Assembly: GCF_025751585.1 (NCBI RefSeq)
Contig: NZ_JAOWKX010000001.1
Span: forward strand, 682,259 to 746,258
From: Fluctibacter corallii
GTDB lineage: Bacteria; Pseudomonadota; Gammaproteobacteria; Enterobacterales; Alteromonadaceae
Direction of reading: 5' to 3'
Length of the DNA: 64,000 nucleotides
Of this stretch, positions 49,581 through 58,444 are shown one piece after another. Every line of letters starts with the position of its first letter. The first letter of the stretch is position 1. The notes beneath the pieces were generated by a model, which was not told where the DNA came from, did no database searches, and saw only the letters and a program-made list of their open reading frames with translations. A program made the position numbers and the translations under genes.

Positions 49581-50135
49581 ATGTCAGACAAACTTCAGGC
49601 ACACTATTCTGAAATTTTAGGTATTCTTGGAGAAGATGTTTCTCGCGACGGCCTTGTCGATACCCCTAAGCGTGCAGCCAAAGCAATGCAGTTTTTAACA
49701 GACGGTTATGAGAAATCACTTGATGATGTTGTTAATGGCGCAATATTCGAAGCCGATACGGACGAAATGGTAATTATTCAAGACATCGAATTTTACTCTT
49801 TGTGTGAACACCATATATTGCCATTTATTGGCCGTTGCCATATCGCTTACATTCCAAGCAAGAAAGTATTAGGTCTATCAAAATTCGCACGTATCGTAGA
49901 TATGTACGCACGTCGCCTGCAAATTCAAGAAGGGCTTACCAAGCAAATTGCCGATGCCGTTCAGAGTGTTACTGGTGCCCAAGGCGTTGGCGTTGTTATG
50001 GAAGGTAAGCACATGTGTATGATGATGCGTGGTGTGCAAAAGCAAAACTCATCAATGGTGACGTCAGTCATGCTCGGCACCTTCCGCGAATCTCAAGCGA
50101 CTCGCACAGAATTTTTGCGCTTGATTGGCAAATAA
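49581..50135 (+). CDS. folE: GTP cyclohydrolase I
   Basis: The 184-residue enzyme converts GTP to 7,8-dihydroneopterin triphosphate, the first step of folate and pterin synthesis. The zinc and substrate residues are in [33 protein letters not shown] and [11 protein letters not shown]. The N-terminal helix and the [13 protein letters not shown] block are normal. I chose the ATG at 49581 ([12 protein letters not shown]), although the site AGAGAT is weak; the longer frame from 49518 has an unsupported N-terminus. It is convergent with ntrC and shares a hairpin with it. Confidence 0.97.
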   Translation: MSDKLQAHYSEILGILGEDVSRDGLVDTPKRAAKAMQFLTDGYEKSLDDVVNGAIFEADTDEMVIIQDIEFYSLCEHHILPFIGRCHIAYIPSKKVLGLSKFARIVDMYARRLQIQEGLTKQIADAVQSVTGAQGVGVVMEGKHMCMMMRGVQKQNSSMVTSVMLGTFRESQATRTEFLRLIGK

Positions 50136-50150
50136 AAAAGAGCACCGTTT

Positions 50151-50173
50151 GACGATGCGCTCAGCGCATCGTC
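50151..50173. terminator. Bidirectional terminator between folE and ntrC
   Basis: A ten-base perfect stem GACGATGCGC/GCGCATCGTC (50151-50160 with 50164-50173) has a three-base loop. On the minus strand it is followed downstream by a run of T (read from the A-rich stretch 50133-50140). It serves the convergent genes. Confidence 0.7.
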
Positions 50174-50199
50174 TCTATAATCAAAATAGCGAAGATGCT

Positions 50200-51612
50200 T
50201 TAAACATCAAAATCCAAATCTTTGAGCTTTCTGGTCAGCGTGTTTCTCCCCCAACCTAACCGTTTGGCTGCTTCTTGTTTATGTCCGTGTGTATGGTGTA
50301 GCGCGCGTTCAAGCATGATTTTTTCAAACTCATTCATCGCATCATTAAGTATATTGTTTCTGCCTGTGCTTAACTGTTTGTCCGTCCATGATGCTAAAAG
50401 CGCTCGCCAATCCAAACCGTTTGATTCAGTATGCTGTGCTATGGGTTCCTGATTAATTTCAGGTGGTAAGTCGCTCACCAAAATTTCTTGCCCGCTAGCC
50501 ATAACCGTCAGCCACCGGCATACATTTTCAAGTTGACGTACATTCCCAGGCCACGCCAACGACGACATCACTTTTTTCGCATCAACACTCAATACTTTTG
50601 CTTCAACCCCGAGCTCTTTGGCAGCCTGTTGCAAAAAGTGCCCCGCTAAGAGCGGGATATCTTCTCGTCTTTCGCTTAACTTAGGTATATGAATGCGGAT
50701 TACGTTCAAACGGTGAAACAAGTCTTCTCGAAATTTTCCATCAGCTACACGTTTTTCTAAGTTCTGATGAGTAGCAGCAATAATTCTGACATCTACGGAT
50801 ACAGGACTATGTCCTCCCACACGGTAAAACTGTCCATCTGCCAACACTCGCAATAAACGTGTTTGAACATCTAATGGCATATCGCCAATTTCATCTAAAA
50901 ATAACGTTCCACCATCAGCTTGCTCAAATCGCCCTTGCCGCGACGTTTGTGCACCAGTAAATGCTCCCTTTTCATGTCCAAATAATTCAGATTCCACCAA
51001 ATCTGCAGGAATCGCAGCCATATTCAACGCAATAAACGGTTTAGCAGCCCTCGGGCTATGACGATGAAGTGCCTGCGCAACAAGCTCTTTACCAGTGCCT
51101 GATTGCCCGTTAATTAAGACACTGATACTTGAACGAGATAAGCGGCCTATTGCCCTGAACACTTCTTGCATTGCGGGCGCTTCGCCAATGATCTCTGTCG
51201 CTGCGATCACATCTGGCGCGCTTAGCTGTCGAGAGTTCTCGCGTGCATGTGCCAAAGCCCGCTGCACTAAACTCAGTGCTTCGTCTATATCAAACGGTTT
51301 CGGCAAATATTCAAAGGCGCCGCTTTGGTAGGCGTTCACCGCACTGTCTAGGTCAGAGTGTGCGGTCATGATGATAACCGGAATCTGTGGGAAATCTCTA
51401 TGCACTTCTGCAAGCAACGCCATGCCATCCATCTGAGGCATCCGAATGTCGGAGATGATCACTTCAGGCGCCTGCCCCATTTGCAGCTGAAGTAACAGAT
51501 CTTGCGGATTACTAAAACTAACACATCCGATATTCGAAGCTTGCAAAGCTTTTTGTAACACCCAACGGATAGAACTATCATCGTCAACAATCCAAACGGG
51601 TTCGTTGCTCAT
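50200..51612 (-). CDS. glnG: Nitrogen regulator NtrC (sigma-54 activator)
   Basis: The 470-residue response regulator activates sigma-54 promoters under nitrogen limitation. The receiver has Asp55 in [14 protein letters not shown]. The AAA+ domain (about 140-375) has the Walker A block [17 protein letters not shown] and the sigma-54 contact loop GAFTGA in [17 protein letters not shown]. The Fis-type helix-turn-helix is at the C-terminus ([20 protein letters not shown]). ntrB ends at the first base of its start codon. The glnA and ntrB promoters carry its binding sites. Length is normal. Confidence 0.97.
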   Translation of the reverse strand: MSNEPVWIVDDDSSIRWVLQKALQASNIGCVSFSNPQDLLLQLQMGQAPEVIISDIRMPQMDGMALLAEVHRDFPQIPVIIMTAHSDLDSAVNAYQSGAFEYLPKPFDIDEALSLVQRALAHARENSRQLSAPDVIAATEIIGEAPAMQEVFRAIGRLSRSSISVLINGQSGTGKELVAQALHRHSPRAAKPFIALNMAAIPADLVESELFGHEKGAFTGAQTSRQGRFEQADGGTLFLDEIGDMPLDVQTRLLRVLADGQFYRVGGHSPVSVDVRIIAATHQNLEKRVADGKFREDLFHRLNVIRIHIPKLSERREDIPLLAGHFLQQAAKELGVEAKVLSVDAKKVMSSLAWPGNVRQLENVCRWLTVMASGQEILVSDLPPEINQEPIAQHTESNGLDWRALLASWTDKQLSTGRNNILNDAMNEFEKIMLERALHHTHGHKQEAAKRLGWGRNTLTRKLKDLDFDV

Positions 51613-52685
51613 TAACCAGGCTCCTTTTTATCAATAGGAAGATAAAGACTGAATTCCGTATGGCCGGGCCAGCTATCTACCTCTATTTTTCCACGATGGT
51701 GATTGATTAACGTTTGAGCAATTGACAAACCTAGCCCTGTTCCATCCCGTTTACTGGTTGTCATGGGATAGAACAATGTATCTTTTAAATTATCGGGAAT
51801 GCCTGGGCCATCATCAATGACTTTAACTTCACACACCAAGGGATATCGCTTTCCGTGAATCGTCATTTGCCTCTCAACCCTTGTCACTAAAGAAATACAT
51901 CCTCCTTCAGTGGTATCTTTCAAGGCCTGCATGCTATTTCTGACTATATTCAGCAAAGCTTGCTGGATCATATTCTCATCCATCCATATCTCGGGGATAC
52001 TCGGGTCATAATCGATGTGCAACGTGATTTTTTCACTGTCATCCAATACGATAAGCTTGCGAATTTTTTCCAGCGTACGATGAATATTATGCCATGCAAA
52101 ATCTGGCGGTGAGTTAGGACCAAGCAAGCGGTCAACCAAATTTCGTAATCGGTCAGACTGCTCGATAATAAGGCTGGTGTATTCAGATACTTCAGACGAC
52201 GCCATCGTGCGCTCTAACAACTGTGCCGCACCACGAATACCACCCAGCGGATTTTTGATCTCATGGGCTAATCCGCGAATGAGCTCTCGCGCAGCTTGTT
52301 GCTGTGCCCACTGGGAAGTTTCCTGTGAAATGCGTTTTTGCTGATCGATCTTCTTCATTTCAAGCAGCAACAATCGCTCTTCCGACTGCTCCAGCGCGGT
52401 CACCGTAACATCTACTAGCATAAAACGTCCGTCATTAAAGGCAAACTGCGCTTCATTGTCAGAATAGCCTTCTGCATTAACAAACGTATCGCGAAGACGT
52501 TGGTAGTCTAAACATTCACGTGAAAATAATTGTGGTAGACACAATTCCAATAATTGATTTCGGCTAATTTGCATCATCACTTGCGCAGCTAAATTAGCGA
52601 ATCGGATAGACAAGTCCTTATCAACCATCAAAATGGCCGTAGACAGGTTATCAAAGATGGTGTCTAAGTCTGTTTCAATATGCAT
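51612..52685 (-). CDS. glnL: Nitrogen sensor kinase NtrB
   Basis: The 357-residue kinase/phosphatase controls NtrC according to PII and 2-oxoglutarate signals. The PAS domain lies at about 8-105, the phosphoacceptor is His141 in RGLAHEIKNPLGGIRGAA, and the ATPase blocks are VIDDGPGIP and DGTGLGLSIAQ. The start codon is ambiguous: an in-frame ATG at 52721 would place the first twelve codons across the NtrC box at 52704-52720, so I prefer 52685, although its ribosome site is weak. The stop overlaps the ntrC start by one base. It is transcribed with ntrC. Confidence 0.95.
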   Translation of the reverse strand: MHIETDLDTIFDNLSTAILMVDKDLSIRFANLAAQVMMQISRNQLLELCLPQLFSRECLDYQRLRDTFVNAEGYSDNEAQFAFNDGRFMLVDVTVTALEQSEERLLLLEMKKIDQQKRISQETSQWAQQQAARELIRGLAHEIKNPLGGIRGAAQLLERTMASSEVSEYTSLIIEQSDRLRNLVDRLLGPNSPPDFAWHNIHRTLEKIRKLIVLDDSEKITLHIDYDPSIPEIWMDENMIQQALLNIVRNSMQALKDTTEGGCISLVTRVERQMTIHGKRYPLVCEVKVIDDGPGIPDNLKDTLFYPMTTSKRDGTGLGLSIAQTLINHHRGKIEVDSWPGHTEFSLYLPIDKKEPG

Positions 52686-52703
52686 AGGTAACGTTATATC
52701 ACA

Positions 52704-52720
52704 TGCACCATAATGGTGCA
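52704..52720. promoter_or_regulatory. NtrC box before ntrBC
   Basis: TGCACC-ATAAT-GGTGCA matches the NtrC consensus TGCAC(C)N5-7(G)GTGCA with both half-sites perfect. It sits 19 bases before the ntrB start, where bound NtrC could repress or autoactivate the operon. Confidence 0.85.
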
Positions 52721-52775
52721 TCAGCTTAATTTAGTGCAACGTTTGCTGCATTCCTGTGCTGTTACCTACCCGACA

Positions 52776-53315
52776 CTACTGAGCTGGCGTAATTAACTTC
52801 GATGCCTGATGCAAATAGATAACAACAGGAGGACTAGATGCAAGTATCTTGCCTGAACTGTGTTTAAATTTAACCTGTAGCTGGTGCTCTCCACGTTCAA
52901 TGCCTTGCAAAGAAAATCTAGGATTGGGCTGAGTTTGAATCAATTCACCATCAATAAATAACTGAAAGCGTCCTGCCACTAACGGCGTCAGTTCAGCCAC
53001 AACATGAAAGGCACCATTATTGTCTCGAATCGTGGCTTCGTTTGCAGGTTGTAGAATCGAAAGTGAATAATTCGGTCGTTTTCGTTCTTGCTTTTTGGTT
53101 GAACTTGTCGTCGATAATGTAGGTGAGTTGGACGGTGTATTCAGGCTTGAAACCGTATTCGTCGACGTTGAAGACATAGTCATTTCCTCTGCACCAGCTT
53201 GGAATTTGTCTGTGTACACAACAGTTCCGTCTTCATTCACGACTTTATAAATTTTACTGCTAGCACAAAAAGATATCACCAATAACATGCATAAAACGAT
53301 TGTTCGCATTTTCAT
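52776..53315 (-). CDS. Secreted DUF4124-domain protein
   Basis: The 179-residue protein has a signal peptide (MRTIVLCMLLVISFCASS) and an N-terminal DUF4124 domain (KIYKVVNEDGTVVYTDK), found in many periplasmic proteins of gammaproteobacteria. A Ser/Thr-rich linker follows, and the C-terminal domain (about 95-179) looks beta-rich, with FQLFIDGELIQTQPNPRFSLQGIERGEHQLQVKFKH. The ATG at 53315 has GGGAGAGC just upstream; an in-frame start at 53393 would extend into the glnA terminator. It lies between glnA and ntrB, as in several relatives, but its role in nitrogen control is unknown. Confidence 0.8.
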   Translation of the reverse strand: MKMRTIVLCMLLVISFCASSKIYKVVNEDGTVVYTDKFQAGAEEMTMSSTSTNTVSSLNTPSNSPTLSTTSSTKKQERKRPNYSLSILQPANEATIRDNNGAFHVVAELTPLVAGRFQLFIDGELIQTQPNPRFSLQGIERGEHQLQVKFKHSSGKILASSPPVVIYLHQASKLITPAQ

Positions 53316-53360
53316 GCTCTCCCAAATTTGTGTTTTCTCAGTGTAACCGTTTGCGCCATA

Positions 53361-53388
53361 AAAAAAAGCCCGCACAACGGCGGGCTTT
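53361..53388 (-). terminator. Rho-independent terminator of glnA
   Basis: Read on the minus strand, a nine-base stem AAAGCCCGC/GCGGGCTTT (53365-53373 with 53380-53388) around a six-base loop is followed by a T-run (53361-53367). It ends glnA and separates it from the DUF4124 gene. Confidence 0.85.
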
Positions 53389-53407
53389 GACATATCAAAG
53401 GGTGTGG

Positions 53408-54817
53408 TTAAACACTGTAGTACATATCGAACTCAACTGGGTGGGTTGTCATTCTCAATGTGGTCACTTCTTCTTCTTTAAGCGCAATGTATGCCTCGAT
53501 CATGTCATCAGTCATGACATTGCCAGCCGTTAGGAAGTCGCGATCATTTCGTAGCGCTTCCAACGCTTGCTCTAGTGAGCTTGCTACAGTTGGAATTTCT
53601 GCGGCTTCTTCTGGTGGCAAATCGTATAAATCTTTGTCCATTGCATCACCAGGGTGAATCTTGTTCTTAATACCGTCGATACCTGCCATCAACATTGCTG
53701 TGAATGCCAAGTACGGGTTAGCTGTTGGGTCAGGGAAACGTACTTCAATACGACGTGCTCTATCGCTTGTTACGTAAGGAATACGAATAGATGCAGAGCG
53801 GTTTCTTGCAGAGTAAGCAAGCATAACCGGCGCTTCAAACCCTGGTACTAAACGTTTGTACGAGTTTGTTGAAGCATTTGTGAAAGCATTGATTGCACGG
53901 GCATGTTTAATGATACCGCCAATATAATAAAGTGCTTCCTCTGACAAGCCAGAGTACTTATCGCCTGCAAAGATGTTCACACCATCTTTACTGATAGACT
54001 GGTGACAGTGCATACCTGAACCATTGTCTCCAACAAGTGGCTTAGGCATAAATGTCGCCGTTTGACCGTATGCATGCGCAACGTTGTGAACTACATACTT
54101 GTAAATTTGAAGTTCGTCTGCTTTTTTCACAAGGGTGTTAAAACGACACGCGATTTCGTTTTGTCCCGCTGTAGCAACTTCATGGTGGTGAGCTTCAACT
54201 ACCAAGCCCATTTCTTCCATCACTAAGCACATTGCTGCACGTGTATCGTGAGCTGAATCAACAGGAGGAACTGGGAAATAACCGCCTTTCACACCAGGGC
54301 GGTGACCTAAGTTACCGTCTTCGAAATCTGCACCTGAGTTCCATTTCGCTTCAGACGAATCAATTTGGAAAAACGAGCCAGCCATATCTGTATGGAATTT
54401 TACATCGTCAAATAGGAAAAATTCTGGTTCTGGACCAAATAATACGGTATCGCCAATGCCTGTTGATTTTAGGTATTCTTCTGCACGCTTTGCCACAGAA
54501 CGAGGATCGCGCTCATAACCTTGCAATGTAGTCGGCTCAACAATGTCACAACGAATGTTGATTTGCGTTTCTTCTGCAAACGGGTCAAGTACCGCAGAGT
54601 CTGCGTCAGGCATTAGGATCATGTCTGATTCGTTAATTCCCTTCCATCCAGCGATAGAAGAACCATCAAACATTTTACCTTCTTCAAAGAAGTCTTCGTC
54701 GATTTGGTGTACTGGAATTGAAACGTGCTGCTCTTTTCCCTTTGTATCGGTGAAGCGTAAATCGACAAACTTCGCTTCGCTTTCTTTGATAAGCCCTAAC
54801 GCCTTTTCTACTGACAT
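53408..54817 (-). CDS. glnA: Glutamine synthetase type I
   Basis: The 469-residue dodecameric enzyme makes glutamine from glutamate, ammonia and ATP. The N-terminal beta-grasp ([18 protein letters not shown]) and the catalytic blocks are complete: [11 protein letters not shown], the [14 protein letters not shown] [11 protein letters not shown] and [14 protein letters not shown]. The adenylylation site is the Tyr in [14 protein letters not shown], so activity is likely controlled by GlnE. CCGGAGGA precedes the ATG at 54817; a longer start at 54841 is unnecessary. Its promoter has a sigma-54 core and NtrC boxes upstream. Length is that of E. coli GlnA. Confidence 0.98.
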   Translation of the reverse strand: MSVEKALGLIKESEAKFVDLRFTDTKGKEQHVSIPVHQIDEDFFEEGKMFDGSSIAGWKGINESDMILMPDADSAVLDPFAEETQINIRCDIVEPTTLQGYERDPRSVAKRAEEYLKSTGIGDTVLFGPEPEFFLFDDVKFHTDMAGSFFQIDSSEAKWNSGADFEDGNLGHRPGVKGGYFPVPPVDSAHDTRAAMCLVMEEMGLVVEAHHHEVATAGQNEIACRFNTLVKKADELQIYKYVVHNVAHAYGQTATFMPKPLVGDNGSGMHCHQSISKDGVNIFAGDKYSGLSEEALYYIGGIIKHARAINAFTNASTNSYKRLVPGFEAPVMLAYSARNRSASIRIPYVTSDRARRIEVRFPDPTANPYLAFTAMLMAGIDGIKNKIHPGDAMDKDLYDLPPEEAAEIPTVASSLEQALEALRNDRDFLTAGNVMTDDMIEAYIALKEEEVTTLRMTTHPVEFDMYYSV

Positions 54818-54882
54818 TGTGTCCTCCGGATTACATTCCAAAATTAATTAATGCTGCGCTCAAACAGCGATGCGATAAAGAA

Positions 54883-54898
54883 AGCGAAAAGCGTGCCA
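54883..54898 (-). promoter_or_regulatory. Sigma-54 promoter of glnA
   Basis: On the minus strand TGGCACG and TCGCT keep exactly ten bases between the conserved GG (54896-54897) and GC (54884-54885), as sigma-54 requires. Transcription would begin near 54871, about 55 bases before the glnA start. The -12 element is one base off TTGC. Confidence 0.8.
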
Positions 54899-54970
54899 TA
54901 AGCTATATTTCTTGGCAGCCCTTTAAAATGGCATGTATTATTCTCGGGCAATGGAATACTCAACACTTTA

Positions 54971-54987
54971 TGCACCATATCGGTGCA
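54971..54987. promoter_or_regulatory. NtrC box upstream of glnA
   Basis: TGCACC-ATATC-GGTGCA is a perfect NtrC site about 100-115 bases upstream of the predicted sigma-54 start, the usual enhancer distance. Confidence 0.88.
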
Positions 54988-55001
54988 CAAAATAGCCAAA
55001 A

Positions 55002-55016
55002 TGGTGCATTGCACCA
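55002..55016. promoter_or_regulatory. Everted NtrC half-sites upstream of glnA
   Basis: TGGTGCA-T-TGCACCA is a perfect 15-base palindrome made of two NtrC half-sites turned outward. It lies 14 bases beyond the consensus box. It could be a low-affinity site or the meeting of two partial boxes. Confidence 0.5.
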
Positions 55017-55297
55017 AAACGCATCGCGATCGCTCTGAAATACTATAGTCAAGAAACTAGGCGTTGATGCTTACTTTTATGTGGTCATGCAAATTTGTTA
55101 GTGGCTTACAAAATATTAGCGCTTAACATCGACGGTACGTATTATTTTCGTGCATGGTATGGTAGGTTTTTAAATGTTTGCTTCTGTAGATAAGTCTCAC
55201 TTTACAAGGAGCTTGACCTTTGTTTTCTTCAACAAGAGCAAACTGTTTTCGTAAGTATATTGAGTTGCCGCATAGAGTTGCCGCATAGACGTACCCC

Positions 55298-56032
55298 ATG
55301 TTTGAATTGTTAGAACCATGCGCCATTAATCACACTGAAAACGCATTTATTACAAAAATAACTGCGAACACCCTTTCGGAACAGGCACTTTTTCTTGTCG
55401 ATTGCACCCTCAACCCTGAAGGATACCGGTTCAATATATTTTCTGAGGAGGGTATTTGCTGCCCTGAATCCGTAAGTGTGTCGGTTGCAAAGCGCCAAGC
55501 CGAATTTTTATCGGGCAGATATGCAGCGAAGTACGCCTTGAAACTGTTAGATATGAACACACCGACCACGGTCCCCATAGGCGACCATCGAGCCCCAGTT
55601 TGGCCAACCGGTATTTGCGGCGCTATCACACACAACTCTAAACGAGCAATCTGTGTTGTCGCCAAACGCTCCCACATTTCTCACGTTGGCATTGATATCG
55701 AAGGCATATTGCCACTCAACACAGCTATTGAGATTGGAAGCCAAATTCACACGGATGAAGAGCGAGCTAAACTGGTCGAATGCTCGATAGACAGAGCGCT
55801 GGCAACCACTCTTCTTTTTTCAGCTAAAGAAAGCCTATTCAAGGCTATTTATCCGCAAGTAAAATGCTATTTTGGTTTTGAGTGTGCGCAGTTAATACAT
55901 GTCGATTTGCCAGCAAAGTGCTTGACGTTCGGCTTGGAAAGGGCATTTACGCGCCAATACAATGTTGATAGGCATTACCAAGTATATTTTGAATACGATG
56001 ACAACCTTGTTAAAACGATGGCTGTGAAGTAA
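55298..56032 (+). CDS. EntD-type 4'-phosphopantetheinyl transferase
   Basis: The 244-residue cytoplasmic enzyme adds phosphopantetheine from CoA to carrier proteins of peptide or polyketide synthases. The family blocks are RQAEFLSGRYAAKYALKLL, GAITHNSKRAICVVA, the magnesium-binding VGIDIE, and FSAKESLFKAIYPQV with the catalytic Glu and Lys. It is of the EntD type, not AcpS or Sfp-like. No NRPS or PKS gene lies in the window, so the partner is elsewhere. Its start region overlaps no other gene. The interval 55017-55297 upstream shows nothing I can name. It is convergent with ccmI. Confidence 0.88.
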   Translation: MFELLEPCAINHTENAFITKITANTLSEQALFLVDCTLNPEGYRFNIFSEEGICCPESVSVSVAKRQAEFLSGRYAAKYALKLLDMNTPTTVPIGDHRAPVWPTGICGAITHNSKRAICVVAKRSHISHVGIDIEGILPLNTAIEIGSQIHTDEERAKLVECSIDRALATTLLFSAKESLFKAIYPQVKCYFGFECAQLIHVDLPAKCLTFGLERAFTRQYNVDRHYQVYFEYDDNLVKTMAVK

Positions 56033-56057
56033 TACCACCAAATGAAAAGGCAAAAGG

Positions 56058-56090
56058 GGCTCAAACAGCCATTCGACATGCTTGAGCCTT
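56058..56090. terminator. Hairpin between the PPTase gene and ccmI
   Basis: GGCTCAA (56058-56064) pairs with TTGAGCC (56082-56088) over a 17-base loop, between two convergent genes. T-tracts are weak on both sides. Confidence 0.4.
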
Positions 56091-56126
56091 AGGATGTGTG
56101 ACAGCAAGCGTTAGACTGCTACCTTA

Positions 56127-57341
56127 TTATTCCGAAGTCAGCACCAAATGAACGGTGGTTTCCTCTCCTACACTTACTCCATTTTGCGCAGTTTCTAAAC
56201 GCTTATCACTAATGGCAATATTACCGTCCATAGAGAGCCTTGCAACTACATTAACCGTATCAAAAGAAGACAACTTCTGAGTTGGCATTGGCGCATCGTT
56301 ATCGGTCAGCGTTACCGTCATTGGAAATTCAGATATAGCCACTTTCTTAGCAGCAACAGGCATTGGCATATTGTCCGATTTAGCAAAAACAAATACGTAC
56401 TGGTAGCCTTCAAGTTGCGCTAACAATTTCTCTGATATATCAATTTCAATGGTTAACAGTGCAGACGCGTCCGTTTGTTCAGGAGTCAACGTGGCCAATT
56501 CATTTTTTGCCCAACTATGCCTCGGATCATCCGGGGATAACATTTGTAACAGTATGTTCAAACTTTCTTTTGCAACAGACGTATTTTCCAATCTGATATT
56601 TGCCGCGGAAAACATTATCATTGCCGTAATATTCATAGGGTCCACAGATAAGAGATCTTTGGTTAAATTCAACGCTTTTTGCCAGCTATCCCTGTCTTCA
56701 CCGAATAGTAAGGCCTGACTATATCCTATGGTTATTTCTTTATTTTCCGATGCCAATGCGTGCGCTTTTGCATAGGCTGCCTCAGAACCCGGCTGATCAC
56801 GCAACACCAACAATACTCTACCCAGCAGCATCCACCCAGTTGCATCTTCCGGCGTATTCACAAGTCGAGTACGAATTCCGAGGGCAAGATCAACCATATT
56901 GGTCGTAGACATTGTTGGATCTTGCTTAAGAAAAGCACGTTCAGCTAACCCACTTCGATCAACGACAGAGGTTTCCCAGCGTTGCATGTGTGAATGCGCA
57001 CCTAGCGCCGCATACATCGCAATCCCAGTAACTAACATTATCGCAACCGCAAATAACTTGGCGTTCGCACTACCTGATGTTACTAACGACTTACCCTTGC
57101 CTTCTGCCTTTGACAAGTCTTCCGTGAGCCGCTTTTTAAGTTCTATCACCGCTTCATCATAAGCCGCTTTATTCAACTTTCCAGCCACATAATCTTTTTC
57201 GAGCTCATTCTCAGCTACTTTGTACCAATCAAGACTATGTTCGTTGACCGATTGCTCCTTGTTAAAACGAATTACCGGAACAAAGATAAATAGCGAAGCA
57301 ATCAATACAAACAAGAGTGCCCCAATGTAAAAACCAACCAT
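56127..57341 (-). CDS. ccmI: Cytochrome c maturation protein CcmI
   Basis: The 404-residue inner-membrane protein acts as an apocytochrome c chaperone with CcmF and CcmH. It has two membrane segments (about 3-24 and 95-115), a CcmI-type loop (ENELEKDYVAGKLNKAAYDEAVIELKKRLTEDL) between them and a periplasmic TPR-like region. The last 130 residues form a beta-rich domain seen in marine CcmI proteins. Its start overlaps the ccmH stop by one base. It is the last gene of the ccmFGHI group. Length is close to that of relatives. Confidence 0.92.
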   Translation of the reverse strand: MVGFYIGALLFVLIASLFIFVPVIRFNKEQSVNEHSLDWYKVAENELEKDYVAGKLNKAAYDEAVIELKKRLTEDLSKAEGKGKSLVTSGSANAKLFAVAIMLVTGIAMYAALGAHSHMQRWETSVVDRSGLAERAFLKQDPTMSTTNMVDLALGIRTRLVNTPEDATGWMLLGRVLLVLRDQPGSEAAYAKAHALASENKEITIGYSQALLFGEDRDSWQKALNLTKDLLSVDPMNITAMIMFSAANIRLENTSVAKESLNILLQMLSPDDPRHSWAKNELATLTPEQTDASALLTIEIDISEKLLAQLEGYQYVFVFAKSDNMPMPVAAKKVAISEFPMTVTLTDNDAPMPTQKLSSFDTVNVVARLSMDGNIAISDKRLETAQNGVSVGEETTVHLVLTSE

Positions 57342-57835
57342 TACTTCGTATCTCCTCGCCTTTCAAGTTCTTCAATCCGGCGTTTCAGTTCTAATTCTTG
57401 CTGCTCGTTCCACTGTTCATTACGTTTGTTTTGTCTTCCGTGTGTGGTAAATCGTGTACTCTGCCGACGAATACGATACAAAAAGTAAATAATAAACAGT
57501 GCAGGCGCTAGCCATAAAATAACGGTAGACATCTTAACGGGTGGCTTATAGTGAGCAAATTCGCCATAACGTCCCACCATGAAATCAATTACTTCCTGTT
57601 TACTCGCCCCATCTGCCACCATCTTTCGTGTTTTATTTCGCATGTCTTTAGCTACCAACGCATTGGAATCAGCGATATTCTGATTTTGACACCTAGGACA
57701 GCGGAGTTCGGCTACTAACTCACGATATACACGTTCGTGTTCAGCGGTTTTAAAGCTTTCAAGATCTTCTGTTGCCATCACCGATTCAGACAACAGAACA
57801 AAAATAGCGACGATTAAAGTACGGATATTCACCAT
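57341..57835 (-). CDS. ccmH: Cytochrome c maturation protein CcmH
   Basis: The 164-residue protein has a signal peptide, a periplasmic domain with the redox pair Cys46/Cys49 in LRCPRCQNQNIADSNA, and a C-terminal membrane anchor (about 105-125) followed by a charged tail (ELKRRIEELERRGDTK). It reduces or holds apocytochrome c for haem attachment. This is the short CcmH form; the fused CcmI-like part is a separate gene downstream. Its start lies nine bases after the ccmG stop. Confidence 0.95.
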   Translation of the reverse strand: MVNIRTLIVAIFVLLSESVMATEDLESFKTAEHERVYRELVAELRCPRCQNQNIADSNALVAKDMRNKTRKMVADGASKQEVIDFMVGRYGEFAHYKPPVKMSTVILWLAPALFIIYFLYRIRRQSTRFTTHGRQNKRNEQWNEQQELELKRRIEELERRGDTK

Positions 57836-57844
57836 AATATGTCT

Positions 57845-58444
57845 CTAAAGTTGATTCCAAATAGGCGCGATTTTTTCATTCCAAACCCGCTCATTGACTT
57901 CTCCCAAGTGATGCAAGAGGATTTTTCCATCTGCATCGATAACGTAAGTCTCGGGTGCTCCAGTAACAGCAAGGTCTAATAAAAGATCTCTATCTAAATC
58001 TAATATATTGATGTGATATGGATTGCCAAATTGGCTCAGCATATTCACTACATCTTCTCTTATTTTCGGTACATCAGCATAAATCCCAAACTCAGGGTCG
58101 TGCTCTTGATCATAATAGAGCCCTACAATTTTGACGCCTTGCTCGTTTTTAAGTTGAGTCAAATATGGCAACTCGTAACGACACGTCACACACCACACAC
58201 CCCACACATTCAACAAAAAAGGTTCACCTAGTAACGAGTCGCGAGAATAGCTCACGCCATCAGTATACAAGTCAGGTAGCTGGAATTCAGGTAATGGACG
58301 CCCTTCAAGCTCAGACGGCCTTTCAAACGGGTCAGCGAACAATGCAAAATAAAAGACAACAACGATACAAGCAAAAAATATAACGGGCAAAAATCGTATG
58401 ATGAGTGATTTTTCTTGCTTATTTGGCGTGTGTAGCTGAGTCAT
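57845..58444 (-). CDS. ccmG: Periplasmic thiol-disulfide reductase CcmG/DsbE
   Basis: The 199-residue membrane-anchored thioredoxin-like protein has one membrane segment (about 16-35) and the active site Cys85/Cys88 in WGVWCVTCRYELPYLTQL. GAPETYVIDADGKILLHHLG carries the cis-Pro region. It keeps apocytochrome c cysteines reduced. Its start overlaps the ccmF stop by one base and its stop is nine bases before ccmH. Length is typical. Confidence 0.95.
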   Translation of the reverse strand: MTQLHTPNKQEKSLIIRFLPVIFFACIVVVFYFALFADPFERPSELEGRPLPEFQLPDLYTDGVSYSRDSLLGEPFLLNVWGVWCVTCRYELPYLTQLKNEQGVKIVGLYYDQEHDPEFGIYADVPKIREDVVNMLSQFGNPYHINILDLDRDLLLDLAVTGAPETYVIDADGKILLHHLGEVNERVWNEKIAPIWNQL

